DNA from: Lactiplantibacillus daowaiensis
GTDB lineage: Bacteria > Bacillota > Bacilli > Lactobacillales > Lactobacillaceae
Direction: 5' to 3'
Assembly: GCF_005405085.1 (NCBI RefSeq)
Contig: NZ_BJDJ01000017.1
Location: forward strand, 16,745 to 80,744
DNA length: 64,000 bases
In this document: piece after piece, positions 25,613-33,615 of the stretch
Position numbering within the stretch: the first letter of the stretch is position 1
Layout: each line of letters starts with the position of its first letter
The notes under the pieces: model-generated
Told to the model about the DNA's origin: nothing
The model's input: only the letters and a program-made list of their open reading frames with translations
Database searches by the model: none
Position numbers and translations under genes: made by a program

Positions 25613-26464
25613 TTAAACCAATGGTGGCCGCTTAGTCAAAAACTTCGTTGATGGGATTTGTAAGGCATCAATCACTTCTGGTCGTTGTAATAGCTGGCGA
25701 ATCGTGACACCGACTTGCCCACGATCAACTGTAATAATTTGATAGCTACTCCCCTCACGAATCTCATGGAGTTGGGGATCAGTACAGTTAATTTCGTAAG
25801 CCGCCGAACCAGCCACCACGTTCAAAATATTATCACCGATTAAGTAACTCGTTGCAAAGTGCACGTGCCAAGCAAAGACGCCACCAATATTATGACCTCT
25901 TAAAACCGACAATAGCGCGGGGGTATTTTGTAAAATCGCATAATGCATATTTTGCATGGTCGGACCATCTAATGGATGATGTAAAAAGATAAAGGCACGT
26001 TTTGTTGGGGCTTGTCGCAAGTGCTTACCGAGCCATTGTAATTGTGCGGGTGAAACCCAGCCAGCTTCAAAACCAGTAACTTTGGAATCTAAAAAATAAA
26101 AATCATTATTCCCGATACGCATCCGGCTCGCATAATACGGCCCCGGATCAGCTGGCAAATACCCCGCATAAAACGCCTCGCGATTATCATGGTTGCCTAA
26201 CAGTACGCGAACATGACAGTCAAATTCAGCTTTCATCATATGAATGACAGCATGTAGGCGTTCATAGTCATCGGCCGCCCCACCGTGTAGCAAATCACCG
26301 GTAAAAACGATCAAATCTGGTTGATAAGGTAAAGTTCGAATATCTTGAATAATCGCCGTTAGCTTTTCCCATGGATCAGTACCTTGCTGATGCGCTGGGA
26401 CATCACCGTGCGGCGTTAGGTGGGGATCAGAAATTTGAATAATATGCAATCGTTGCACGCTCAA
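25613..26464 (-). CDS. Calcineurin-like metallophosphoesterase (CpdA/Icc-like)
   Basis: A 283-residue protein with all metallophosphoesterase blocks: ISDPHL (DxH), FTGDLLHGG (GD), VLLGNHDNRE (GNHD), FIFLHHPLD and GGVFAWHVHF (GHxH-like with W for G). The fold resembles class III cyclic-nucleotide phosphodiesterases. The real substrate cannot be inferred, since lactobacilli lack classical cAMP signalling. It is on the same strand as the PLDc_N gene, 68 bp upstream of it. Confidence 0.88.
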   Translation of the reverse strand: MSVQRLHIIQISDPHLTPHGDVPAHQQGTDPWEKLTAIIQDIRTLPYQPDLIVFTGDLLHGGAADDYERLHAVIHMMKAEFDCHVRVLLGNHDNREAFYAGYLPADPGPYYASRMRIGNNDFYFLDSKVTGFEAGWVSPAQLQWLGKHLRQAPTKRAFIFLHHPLDGPTMQNMHYAILQNTPALLSVLRGHNIGGVFAWHVHFATSYLIGDNILNVVAGSAAYEINCTDPQLHEIREGSSYQIITVDRGQVGVTIRQLLQRPEVIDALQIPSTKFLTKRPPLV

Positions 26465-26629
26465 TCACTTCTCTACTCTAATATTCACCAAATGGCTACC
26501 GCTAGCATACAAAGTTGACGTAAAGTTTCGACCAACTATCATGTAAAATAAATGTAAATATTGCTAGAGTAGTACTTTAGGTCGCCATGCGCTATGATAG
26601 GGACACTAGCAAGTAAATGAGGGATTATT

Positions 26630-27181
26630 TTGAAAAACATTTTAATGGGACCACGGGTAACGTTAGCAGTGCCCCGCCCCGAAGATTTTGATGAAATTAG
26701 TGACTGGTTCACTGATGGGACTTTTATCCGTAACTTGGACACTGATCCAGCACGACCGCTGTCCGGCGAAGAGCTTGAACAGACTTACCGAAACATCAAC
26801 CGGGATACCGAATTTTACTTTCATATCCGTACCAATGATGACGATCGGTTATTGGGGTTTGTCACAATTTACAATATCGACTGGCGTAATCAGCTTGGTC
26901 AATTAGCCATCGCAATTGGTGATGCTGAAGATCGCGGTCAAGGCTTTGGGACCGAAGCGTTAAACTTGATGTTAAATTATGGTTTCAACGAATTGAATTT
27001 ATATAAAGTCTGTTTGGACGTCATCGCAACAAACCAAAGTGCCATCGCTGTTTATCAGAATAGTGGCTTCGAATTTGAAGGTACCAATAAGCGTGCCGTC
27101 AAGCGTGACGGGCATCGAGAAGACCTATATAACATGGGCCTATTTGCAGCTGACTTTCAACCACGGATTAATTTTAACTAA
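26630..27181 (+). CDS. GNAT acetyltransferase (RimJ/SpeG-like)
   Basis: A 183-residue GNAT-fold acetyltransferase: the start region GPRVTLAVPRPEDFDEISDWF, acetyl-CoA binding segment IAIGDAEDRGQGFGTEALNLMLNYGFNELNLYKVCLDV (with Q/R-G-x-G-x-G/T), and AIAVYQNSGFEFEGTNKRAVKRDGHREDLYNMGLF. This motif set is shared by ribosomal-protein and spermidine acetyltransferases. The start is probably TTG 26630 with GAGGG 6 nt ahead; ATG 26645 is an alternative. Confidence 0.88.
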   Translation: MKNILMGPRVTLAVPRPEDFDEISDWFTDGTFIRNLDTDPARPLSGEELEQTYRNINRDTEFYFHIRTNDDDRLLGFVTIYNIDWRNQLGQLAIAIGDAEDRGQGFGTEALNLMLNYGFNELNLYKVCLDVIATNQSAIAVYQNSGFEFEGTNKRAVKRDGHREDLYNMGLFAADFQPRINFN

Positions 27182-27198
27182 TCCATCAGCGCAATTAG

Positions 27199-27227
27199 TT
27201 GCAGCCGGTAGCGTTTGCAATTATAAT
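27199..27227 (+). promoter_or_regulatory. Promoter of sRNA copy A
   Basis: TTGCAG and TATAAT with an exact 17-bp spacer; no open reading frame follows, only hairpins and a terminator. Confidence 0.75.
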
Positions 27228-27232
27228 AGTCG

Positions 27233-27438
27233 CAGATTGATAGAAAGTGAATAACCGCCTATCAATCCTTAATATTCTATAGTTTTTAGATTGTTAGCGT
27301 CGTTGCTGCCATAACGTCGGCTAATGATCACTTTCATTCATAGACTCCCCCAAGTCTTATGAATGGGGTTCATCAAAGCCCCCACTTTGATGTTTCCTAC
27401 TCCTTGACCACTGCATCCCCTGATGTAGTGGCTTTTTT
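27233..27438 (+). ncRNA. CU-rich-loop sRNA, copy A (about 205 nt)
   Basis: A transcript from the promoter at 27199 would fold into four hairpins. The first is a 9-bp stem GATTGATAG/CTATCAATC (27235-27267). The second, 27335-27365, has arms CATTCATA-GACT and AGTC-T-TATGAATG with loop CCCCCA. The third, 27371-27392, is a perfect CATCAAAG/CTTTGATG stem with loop CCCCCA. The fourth is a terminator CCACTGCATC/GATGTAGTGG (27408-27431) with a C-rich loop and six T. There is no supported coding frame. The loops complement G-rich Shine-Dalgarno sequences, so an mRNA-targeting sRNA is inferred. It is the most diverged member of the family in this window. Confidence 0.7.
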
Positions 27439-27452
27439 GTTGCAGAGTGTGA

Positions 27453-27567
27453 GGTAAGCCGGGTTGAGACTGAGCATTAGCCTAGCTAGACAATGACTCG
27501 GTGATCTTTCCGAGTGATTGTTTAGCGTAGCTAAGCGGAAGTCTCTGGCTTGCCGAACACGTTTCGG
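27453..27567 (+). repeat. Structured hairpin repeat (SR), copy A
   Basis: An imperfect hairpin of about 100 nt: GGTAAGCC/GGCTTGCC base, AGACT/AGTCT, then GC-TTAGC-TAGCTA paired with TAGCGTAGCTAAGC, CAATGACTCGG/CCGAGTGATTG and a TGATCTTT tip. It is followed by a conserved tail GAACACGTTTCG. It starts right behind the terminator of sRNA A. Six further copies lie in the window. Confidence 0.8.
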
Positions 27568-27692
27568 CGCGCAACATAGCCCCAGCAAAACACCCCCAAA
27601 TCACGCAGCCACAATCCTAAAAAAACTAAATCCGACTGGTGTACAATCTACCCTACGGTAAATGGCCCACCACCCGGACTTAATCCACATGA

Positions 27693-28121
27693 TTAATCTT
27701 CTTCTAGTTCGGCTTGTCGATTATTTCGCCGTTCGATCACCCATTCTTTGACTTGCACTAACAACCATGCAATCCCGGCTGTAAAGAGTAATAACATCAA
27801 AGTTGAGACAATCACGACTAATACGATTTGTAAGCCTTCATTTTTCAACACATCTAACTTGGTTACTAAGGCAATCCCAGATGGAATAAAAATCAAACTA
27901 ATGATTTGAACAAAGAAGTTACTGACACCTTCAACTTGTTCCAATTTGACGATTTTAAACGTCAACAACAAGTACAGCATGATCATCCCAATTAAAGCCG
28001 GTGGCATCGGGAATCCCGGCCAAAGTTGATTAATCAATTCAGAAATCAAACTACTGGCTAACAAAATCAAGCCATAAATCATAATCTGCTTAATAAATTT
28101 ACCTTTAAATTTTTTCGGCAT
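27693..28121 (-). CDS. lrgA: LrgA/CidA-type holin-like membrane protein
   Basis: A 142-residue protein with four membrane segments: QIMIYGLILLASSLISELI, MPPALIGMIMLYLLLTFKIV, SNFFVQIISLIFIPSGIALV and VLVVIVSTLMLLLFTAGIAWLLV, matching the CidA/LrgA family that controls murein hydrolase activity or organic-acid transport. ATG 28121 has GGAGG 6 nt ahead, inside the end of lrgB. The gene lies behind lrgB, the reverse of the usual order. Confidence 0.88.
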   Translation of the reverse strand: MPKKFKGKFIKQIMIYGLILLASSLISELINQLWPGFPMPPALIGMIMLYLLLTFKIVKLEQVEGVSNFFVQIISLIFIPSGIALVTKLDVLKNEGLQIVLVVIVSTLMLLLFTAGIAWLLVQVKEWVIERRNNRQAELEED

Positions 28122-28123
28122 CC

Positions 28124-28855
28124 TTAACCTCCTAACCCAACTAACTGTGCAAAGCCTGGCACCATAAAGTTCACTAAGATTCCGGCAACCACAAATGCAA
28201 TCGCACCGGTCGCACCAGCGGCTTCGCTCACTTCAATCGCCTTCGTTGCACCAACCGCATTCCCAGCAATACCAAAACCTAACCCAGCACCAAGCGGATT
28301 CTTATGCAACTTGAACCAGCGAATAAAATGATCGCCTAGTGCATAAATCAAAACAGAATTTAAAATGACGGCAAACGCGGCAATCGCTTGATCACCACCA
28401 ACGGCTTCGGCAACTGGTAACGCGATCGCAGTCGTAGCTGCTTGCACCAACATCGCACCTAACGCAGCATCGGTTAACCCCATCAGTTGTGAAATGGCAT
28501 AAATACCGAAAAGTGAGAATAGTAACCCTAGAAATAGCGCAATTAAAATGACATCCCAATGCTTTTTGAAAATATCATTTCGCTTATATAGTGGCACTGC
28601 AAATGATACCGTTGCGGGGGCAACAAACCAAAACAGCCAGTCGCCACCAACTTGATACGCTTGATAGACTTTTTGCACCGGCGCTTGCAGGGCGGAGGCA
28701 ATTAATACCAATAAACCAATCCCGAGCAGCATTCCAAAAAATAACGGTTGGAATAATACAAATCGATTCGTTTTGTGATACAAATACTCGCCAATCCCAT
28801 AGACTAGCACGGATAGACCGATGCCAAAGAACGGATTATTGAGAAGGTAATTCAC
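28124..28855 (-). CDS. lrgB: LrgB family membrane protein
   Basis: A 243-residue polytopic protein: NPFFGIGLSVLVYGIGEYLY at the start, FVAPATVSFAVPLY, PVAEAVGGDQAIAAFAVI, and GLGFGIAGNAVGATKAIEVSEAAGATGAIAFVVAGI near the end, typical of LrgB/CidB. GTG start 28855 has AGGA 6 nt ahead. It forms a tight operon with lrgA. A structured leader with a U-run (28892-28958) lies between promoter and start and may regulate expression. Confidence 0.9.
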   Translation of the reverse strand: MNYLLNNPFFGIGLSVLVYGIGEYLYHKTNRFVLFQPLFFGMLLGIGLLVLIASALQAPVQKVYQAYQVGGDWLFWFVAPATVSFAVPLYKRNDIFKKHWDVILIALFLGLLFSLFGIYAISQLMGLTDAALGAMLVQAATTAIALPVAEAVGGDQAIAAFAVILNSVLIYALGDHFIRWFKLHKNPLGAGLGFGIAGNAVGATKAIEVSEAAGATGAIAFVVAGILVNFMVPGFAQLVGLGG

Positions 28856-28891
28856 AGAAGTTCCTACTTTCTTTTGTGGGAGCTAAGTAAC

Positions 28892-28958
28892 AAAAAATGG
28901 CGCCCCGTTCGGGTCTAGTCATCATCTACATGGTGGTTAGGCTCGAGCAGTGCGCCAA
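28892..28958 (-). promoter_or_regulatory. Structured leader/attenuator candidate of lrgBA
   Basis: On the reverse strand TGGCGC (28957-28952) pairs with GCGCCA (28903-28898), directly followed by six T. The enclosed 48 nt hold a second stem, TCGAGCCTA with TAGACCCGA (7 of 9 pairs), so the whole is a two-level hairpin ending like an intrinsic terminator about 40 nt before the lrgB start. The promoter -10 is probably TATGAT or TATACT near 28985-28996. Confidence 0.45.
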
Positions 28959-29031
28959 CACGACTCTTTTTTCTACTTTAATCAGTATATCATATGAAAG
29001 AATAAATTAATAGTAACAATTAGTTTTAATC

Positions 29032-29871
29032 CTAGCCCGCTTCATAAAACATCAACGCATAGGCCCCAATTCCAGTATGCGTGGCAATAATCGGACAAGT
29101 CCGTTCCACTAATAGTTCCGCCTGCGGGACCACTTTCTCAACTAGCGCTTGCGGTTCTGCCGCAACCGACTCATCGCCGACATACGAGATCCCAGCTGCT
29201 TCAACGCGGGTCGCATCTTCCAGTTCCGCTAAAATCTGGGCTTGCGCCTTCAATAAGGCCTTCTTACCGCGTCCACGCGTATATAATTTGAGCTTGCCAT
29301 CAACCAATTCAAACACAAATTTAAGCTTAATCAAGTTAGTCACTAAGCCCGCAATTTTAGGTATCCGGCCACCTTTTACTAAGTTGTCCAACGTATCGAC
29401 GAACAAATAAATATGGGTCTGTTGCCGAATCGTGGCGATTTTAGCCAAGATTGGCGCTAGTTCAGCACCGGCATGGGCCATCCGCGCTGCCGTTAGCACT
29501 TGAAACGCCATCCCACGATCGGCCGACTGGGTGTCAACCACGGTTACTTTCCCTTGTGCCAGTTCGGCGGCTTGCCGGGCCGCATTGACCGTCCCACTCA
29601 AGGTTTCAGTCAAGTGTAATGACAAGACTTCACTACCATCAGCGGTCAGCTCATTGTATAACGTCACAAAATCACCGATTGGTGGTTGACTCGTGGTCGG
29701 TAACGTTGCGTTAGCGGCCATTTGTTGGTCAAAGTCCGCCCGTGATAACGAGGTATCGGCGACAAGATTGCCGTCAAAGCCCACTAATAAGGGCACGATA
29801 TGAATATCATATTGTTCAATTTCAGCCGGCGTTAGTTGCACCGACGAGTCCGCTACGATTTTGATTGTCAT
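29032..29871 (-). CDS. DegV family fatty-acid-binding protein
   Basis: A 279-residue DegV protein: IKIVADSSVQLTPAEIEQYDIHIVPLLV, PTTSQPPIGDFVTLYNEL (the TSQP motif whose Ser contacts the lipid carboxylate), LSLHLTETLSGTVNAARQAA, VVDTQSADRGMAFQV, LFVDTLDNLVKGGRIPK, and C-terminal THTGIGAYALMFY. DegV/FakB-type proteins present fatty acids to the kinase FakA. The usual DegV D-S-x-x-x-x-x-G is D-T-Q-S-A-D-R-G here. Monocistronic. Which fatty acid it carries is not visible. Confidence 0.9.
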   Translation of the reverse strand: MTIKIVADSSVQLTPAEIEQYDIHIVPLLVGFDGNLVADTSLSRADFDQQMAANATLPTTSQPPIGDFVTLYNELTADGSEVLSLHLTETLSGTVNAARQAAELAQGKVTVVDTQSADRGMAFQVLTAARMAHAGAELAPILAKIATIRQQTHIYLFVDTLDNLVKGGRIPKIAGLVTNLIKLKFVFELVDGKLKLYTRGRGKKALLKAQAQILAELEDATRVEAAGISYVGDESVAAEPQALVEKVVPQAELLVERTCPIIATHTGIGAYALMFYEAG

Positions 29872-30090
29872 GTTAGGTCACACTTTCGAATGGTTTTGCC
29901 AGTAATTATAGCATCTCCAACAACCCTTGCTGGTTAAAGGCTTGATATCACAACGTTCAGCAACTAACAAAACTAAAGTTTGACCACGATTTAGTTATAA
30001 AGTTTAGAAAAATGATTTTTTCAAGTTACCATCACTTTTTTAGCTTGCCAGCGTCATACTTTCTTCAATGAACGCCGTTATACTATGTTC

Positions 30091-30243
30091 ATAATCAATT
30101 AAGAAATTCCCCGTTTCCTAACTGACCACCCTAACTTAAAAAATTCATTCACTCCCCCAAGTAATGAATCTATGTGTGTATACCCTAACTTTTTTGATAA
30201 TTACTTCCCTTTTCCACCGTATTCCCCGATACGGTGGTTTTTT
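30091..30243 (+). ncRNA. CU-rich-loop sRNA, copy B (about 150 nt)
   Basis: The -10 TATACT is at 30079-30084, with a conserved TTCTTCA 11 bp further up and no classical -35. Three hairpins follow: GAAA/TTTC with loop TTCCCCG (30103-30117; the stem extends outward with A-C mismatches), ATTCATT-C-ACT with AGT-AATGAAT and loop CCCCCA (30143-30169), and a perfect 9-bp terminator CCACCGTAT/ATACGGTGG with loop TCCCCG (30214-30237) plus T6. The linkers are also CU-rich (ACCCTAAC twice, TTACTTCCCTTTTCC). No coding frame. Confidence 0.78.
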
Positions 30244-30258
30244 GATATTAGAGTGTGA

Positions 30259-30380
30259 GGTAAGCCGGGTTGGGGGTGAGCATTAGCCTAGCTAGGGAAT
30301 TGTACCGGTGATTTTCCGGTGCGGTTACCTAGCGTAGCTAAGCGGAACCCCCAGGCTTGCCGAACACGTTTCGACTCGCA
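30259..30380 (+). repeat. Structured hairpin repeat (SR), copy B
   Basis: Same plan as copy A: GGTAAGCC base, GAGCATTAGCCTAGCTAG ... CCTAGCGTAGCTAAGCGGA, and tail GAACACGTTTCGACTCG. Here one arm pair reads GGGGGT/ACCCCC and the apical pair ACCGG/CCGGT, both different from copy A yet still paired. Confidence 0.82.
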
Positions 30381-30509
30381 ACATAGAACGATCTAGACTA
30401 AATGGAACGCCCAGACTTGCGACTCGTCAGCTAATTAATTCCCAACAAAAACATGTTTTTAGCGCCATCACGTCATATTTTCTTCACGACCAGCCGCTAT
30501 ACTATGTCC

Positions 30510-30663
30510 ATAGTCAATTAAGAAATCCCCCGTTTCCTAACCTGACTATCCTAACTTAAAATTCATTCACTCCCCCAAGTAATGAATCTATGTGTGTGCA
30601 TAACCTAACTTTTAAATAATAACTTCCCTTTTCCACCGTATTCCCCGATACGGTGGTTTTTTT
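30510..30663 (+). ncRNA. CU-rich-loop sRNA, copy C
   Basis: -10 TATACT at 30498-30503 with TTCTTCA 11 bp above it. Loop 1 is TCCCCCG between GAAA and TTTC; loop 2 is CCCCCA in the hairpin 30561-30587; the terminator CCACCGTAT/ATACGGTGG (30633-30656) has loop TCCCCG and seven T. It lies 419 bp behind copy B in tandem, with an SR element between them. No SR follows. Confidence 0.78.
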
Positions 30664-30668
30664 GACCT

Positions 30669-30710
30669 AAATAAAGCTTCCAGCCAATAACTGACTGGAA
30701 GCTTTATTTT
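30669..30710 (-). terminator. Intrinsic terminator of the flavin reductase gene
   Basis: AAATAAAGCTTCCAG / CTGGAAGCTTTATTT with an 11-nt loop just after the stop at 30722. Confidence 0.8.
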
Positions 30711-30721
30711 ACTGATATGCC

Positions 30722-33085
30722 TTAATCGCGCTGAACTTGTTGCAAGGCATCCTGAACCGCTTCTTTGATTGCCCGGCTCGAAGCTGATGCGCCGGAAACG
30801 GCATCAACATCGGTTGAATTCGCCGCAATAATCTCTTTAGGCACTTGATCAACAGCAACTAACCCGACATCTTCACTTTCATGATGTTGGACAACTTCAA
30901 CATTTTCAATCCGTTGATGACGATACGTTACGCGAACTGTGATTTTACCACCCAGACCACTATTAGAACTGCCTAAATACTGATCTGCGGCTAGCGTGAC
31001 TTTAGCCGCATTTTCGGCGTCCACAATATCGTTGATACCATTGACGTCATCAGCGGTCACCTCATCGGCATCGGCTTTAGTCGCCGCGGCATGTTCACCC
31101 GCTAATTTACCAAAGATCAAGCATTCCGCTAAATTGCCACCACCTTGATAGCAGTTCGCGACGATGCCACCTAATTCACCCGCACCAAACAGATGCGGAA
31201 TTGGTTGGTCATGAGTATCTAGGATTTGGGCATTTTCATTACGTTGTGGACCACCTTGCGTATTTAGCACGTCATTAGCCGTCGCAATCGCATAGTATGG
31301 GCCATCATCAAAGCAACGCATGCTCTCCGGATGGCGACCAAATTCATAATCAGTCCCTAATTGCTTGAACTGATTGAACCGTGCCACCGTGGCTGTTAAG
31401 TTTGCCGCGGGCACACCCATCTTAGTGGCCAATTCCGCTAATGATGGGGCTGAAATAAGTTTCGCCATAAACTTAGGATAAGGCAACCGACCTTTGTCAG
31501 CTAATTGCTGTTTGAAATCATTGTATTGGGCTTGGTCAAAGACTAAGTATGGGTGTTGGTTCATCATCGGGATCAACCATGACCCATGCGTCTTGATATG
31601 CCCATGCCGATGCGGCGCATCTTCTGGGAAGTAGCGGGTCCCGTCATCGGCGGTCACTAGAATACTACCTTGCTTCAACAACGGCCATTGCTCAATCTGA
31701 CGACCACGTTCATCAGCCGCTTCTTTGAACGTAATCCCTGGTAAGATGCCATGTGATTCATAGTTGGTCATATGCCACATTTTGGCACCCACCGCTTGGG
31801 CCATCTTGACCCCATCACCACGGTTAAATAAGGTGCCTAGTGGCGTTAACCGGCGACTATGCAAGTAGGTTTGAACCAACTCAGGATTGTTTTCAAAACC
31901 ACCCATCGCCATGACGACCCCGTTTTTAGCATGTACATTCAATAATTGACCCTGTCGTTCAATTTGCACACCACGAATAATCCCCGTATTTGGTTCTTGA
32001 ATCAGCTGTTTGGCGCGTGAATCGAGCCAAATATCGATCTGATCTGTCCGGGACATCACTTGTTGCCGTAAGACCTTCCATAACCCGGCATCTTTATCAC
32101 GTTTATGCACTAATGCAAAATCAACCGTCTGGCTCCCCTTTAATTCTGGATATTCAGCCATCGTCTTTTTAACTGCGACCGCATCGCCAGGCTTAATATC
32201 ATGTTTCCAACTAACCGCTTTGATGCCCAAGTAGGTCTCAAAATAAGCTGGAATCTGACTCATCCCGGTTAAGTAAGCTTGTAAGGTCTTTTCGGGCGTA
32301 ACGAATGGGGCGTTTAAAGCATGATAGTAGTCAGTTAAATCTGCCAAGTTTTCACCCATAACGACGTGTTGCGCTGAATAACGGGTATTCCCACCTTCAC
32401 GTCCAAATGGCGCCGCTTCAACAATCAACACTTTGGCCCCTTGATCAGCGGCAAACCGAGCAGCCGTTGCACCAGCACCACCAAATCCTAAGACGATGAC
32501 ATCGTAGTGACCTTGCCACTTTACCGCTACCCTAGCAGTCCCTTGTTGCGTCTTAATCAATTTGATGAAATGTTGAAAACAACTCTCTAGAAAGCTGATC
32601 GTATGGCGATCTACCAAATCACCTTGCCCATCAAAAGCTTTAGGTGCAAAGCTCAACATAAATTCATTACCTGGCAGCACGATGGCCCCAACGCCAGGCG
32701 CATTTAAGATTTGCCGCAGTTCATCTTGCGCCCGTGACGTGCCTTGAATTCCGAGCGAAGTCCCGACAATCATGACGGGCTTATCCGTTAATGGATGCAC
32801 ACTATAAGATAACCATTCAATCACGCTCTTTAATGCCGCTGGCACCGCGTGATCATATTCTGGTACCCCAATAATGACCCCATCAGCGTTTTCAATTTGG
32901 ACCACGAGGCCTTGCACCGAATCCGGCAATGACGCATCAGGTTTAGGTTCTTTAAACAACGGCACCTGGTCAATTTCAGCGACCGTCATCGTGACGTTTT
33001 GACTAAAGTGATGTTGCATGTATTGTAATAATTCACGGTTATATGATTTTTCGGCATTCGTGCCGACGATTGCGACTAACTTCAT
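30722..33085 (-). CDS. Three-domain flavin reductase: FMN reductase + FAD-binding (fumarate reductase-like) + covalent-FMN domain
   Basis: A 787-residue cytoplasmic protein without signal peptide. Residues 1-180 are an NADPH:FMN reductase (VAIVGTNAEKSYNRELL, GVPEYDHAVPAALKSVIEWL, SLGIQGTSRAQDELRQIL). From about 193 comes a fumarate-reductase-type FAD domain (VIVLGFGGAGATAARFAA, GGNTRYSAQH, MAMGGFENN, GAGELGGIVANCYQGGGN). The last 90 residues are an FMN_bind domain with D761-A-V-S-G-A-S767, the motif flavinylated by ApbE. Electrons would flow NAD(P)H to FMN to covalent FMN to FAD to an alkene acid. Fumarate, (hydroxy)cinnamate, acrylate or urocanate are possible substrates. The divergent dicarboxylate transporter favours a C4-dicarboxylate. 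Confidence 0.88.
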   Translation of the reverse strand: MKLVAIVGTNAEKSYNRELLQYMQHHFSQNVTMTVAEIDQVPLFKEPKPDASLPDSVQGLVVQIENADGVIIGVPEYDHAVPAALKSVIEWLSYSVHPLTDKPVMIVGTSLGIQGTSRAQDELRQILNAPGVGAIVLPGNEFMLSFAPKAFDGQGDLVDRHTISFLESCFQHFIKLIKTQQGTARVAVKWQGHYDVIVLGFGGAGATAARFAADQGAKVLIVEAAPFGREGGNTRYSAQHVVMGENLADLTDYYHALNAPFVTPEKTLQAYLTGMSQIPAYFETYLGIKAVSWKHDIKPGDAVAVKKTMAEYPELKGSQTVDFALVHKRDKDAGLWKVLRQQVMSRTDQIDIWLDSRAKQLIQEPNTGIIRGVQIERQGQLLNVHAKNGVVMAMGGFENNPELVQTYLHSRRLTPLGTLFNRGDGVKMAQAVGAKMWHMTNYESHGILPGITFKEAADERGRQIEQWPLLKQGSILVTADDGTRYFPEDAPHRHGHIKTHGSWLIPMMNQHPYLVFDQAQYNDFKQQLADKGRLPYPKFMAKLISAPSLAELATKMGVPAANLTATVARFNQFKQLGTDYEFGRHPESMRCFDDGPYYAIATANDVLNTQGGPQRNENAQILDTHDQPIPHLFGAGELGGIVANCYQGGGNLAECLIFGKLAGEHAAATKADADEVTADDVNGINDIVDAENAAKVTLAADQYLGSSNSGLGGKITVRVTYRHQRIENVEVVQHHESEDVGLVAVDQVPKEIIAANSTDVDAVSGASASSRAIKEAVQDALQQVQRD

Positions 33086-33259
33086 TATTCAACAGTCCTT
33101 TTCTCAGTAATAACTTGCAAAAGCCCGGGTGGTTGTTTACAGGGTCAATATAACGACTTTTACTGAAAAGGCAACGTATTTTTTTAACAAAGTCCGCAAA
33201 ACGTTGTCACAATCGATAAAACTAGTGCTTTTACAGCATTAAAATCCGGTTATCAAATC

Positions 33260-33275
33260 ATAAAAGCGCTTTCCT
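33260..33275 (-). promoter_or_regulatory. cre-like CcpA site between reductase and transporter
   Basis: ATAAAAGCGCTTTCCT matches WTGNNARCGNWWWCAW at 14 of 16 positions and has the palindromic core AAAGCGCTTT, placed in the 530-bp divergent intergenic region. Confidence 0.5.
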
Positions 33276-33462
33276 TAGCTAAAAAATAGTTTGCTTTTTA
33301 TAAATAATATTGATGATTAAACTATGATTTCTGACTTTAGAAAGTCGAATTGCACAATTCTCATCACTAATCATGCCAATTTAGTTGTGATGAAATCCTT
33401 TATTCATCAGTATGTTCAGCTAAATCTGCCCCTTAATTAATCCCATCACCTTAAATTATGAA

Positions 33463-33490
33463 TTGACAACTTAAAAATTAAAGTTATGAT
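33463..33490 (+). promoter_or_regulatory. Promoter of the dicarboxylate transporter
   Basis: TTGACA and TATGAT with a 16-bp spacer, about 125 bp before the start codon, leaving a long structured leader. Confidence 0.7.
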
Positions 33491-33497
33491 ACCGATG

Positions 33498-33572
33498 AAG
33501 ATTCAGAAAGCCAGGGTGGCTTATCAAATCATGTGAATCTTTTATCAAGATCATGATGGCATCATCATGATC
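33498..33572 (+). promoter_or_regulatory. Structured 5' leader of the transporter gene
   Basis: From the expected start point the leader holds an outer stem AAGATTCA/TGAATCTT (33498-33505 with 33534-33541) enclosing AAGCCA-GGG-TGGCTT (33508-33522), and then a perfect 10-bp palindrome GATCATGATG-GCAT-CATCATGATC (33549-33572), ending about 25 nt before the ribosome binding site. It could be an RNA control element, or the palindrome could be a protein operator. No known riboswitch class is recognised. Confidence 0.5.
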
Positions 33573-33615
33573 GCACCATGCAATTATGACGATATTTTAT
33601 AGAGGAGTACAGCTT

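Noticed and set aside
27397..27588. Reverse-strand frame of 63 codons
   Set aside because: It lies over a terminator and the structured repeat; the sequence is better explained by the hairpin.
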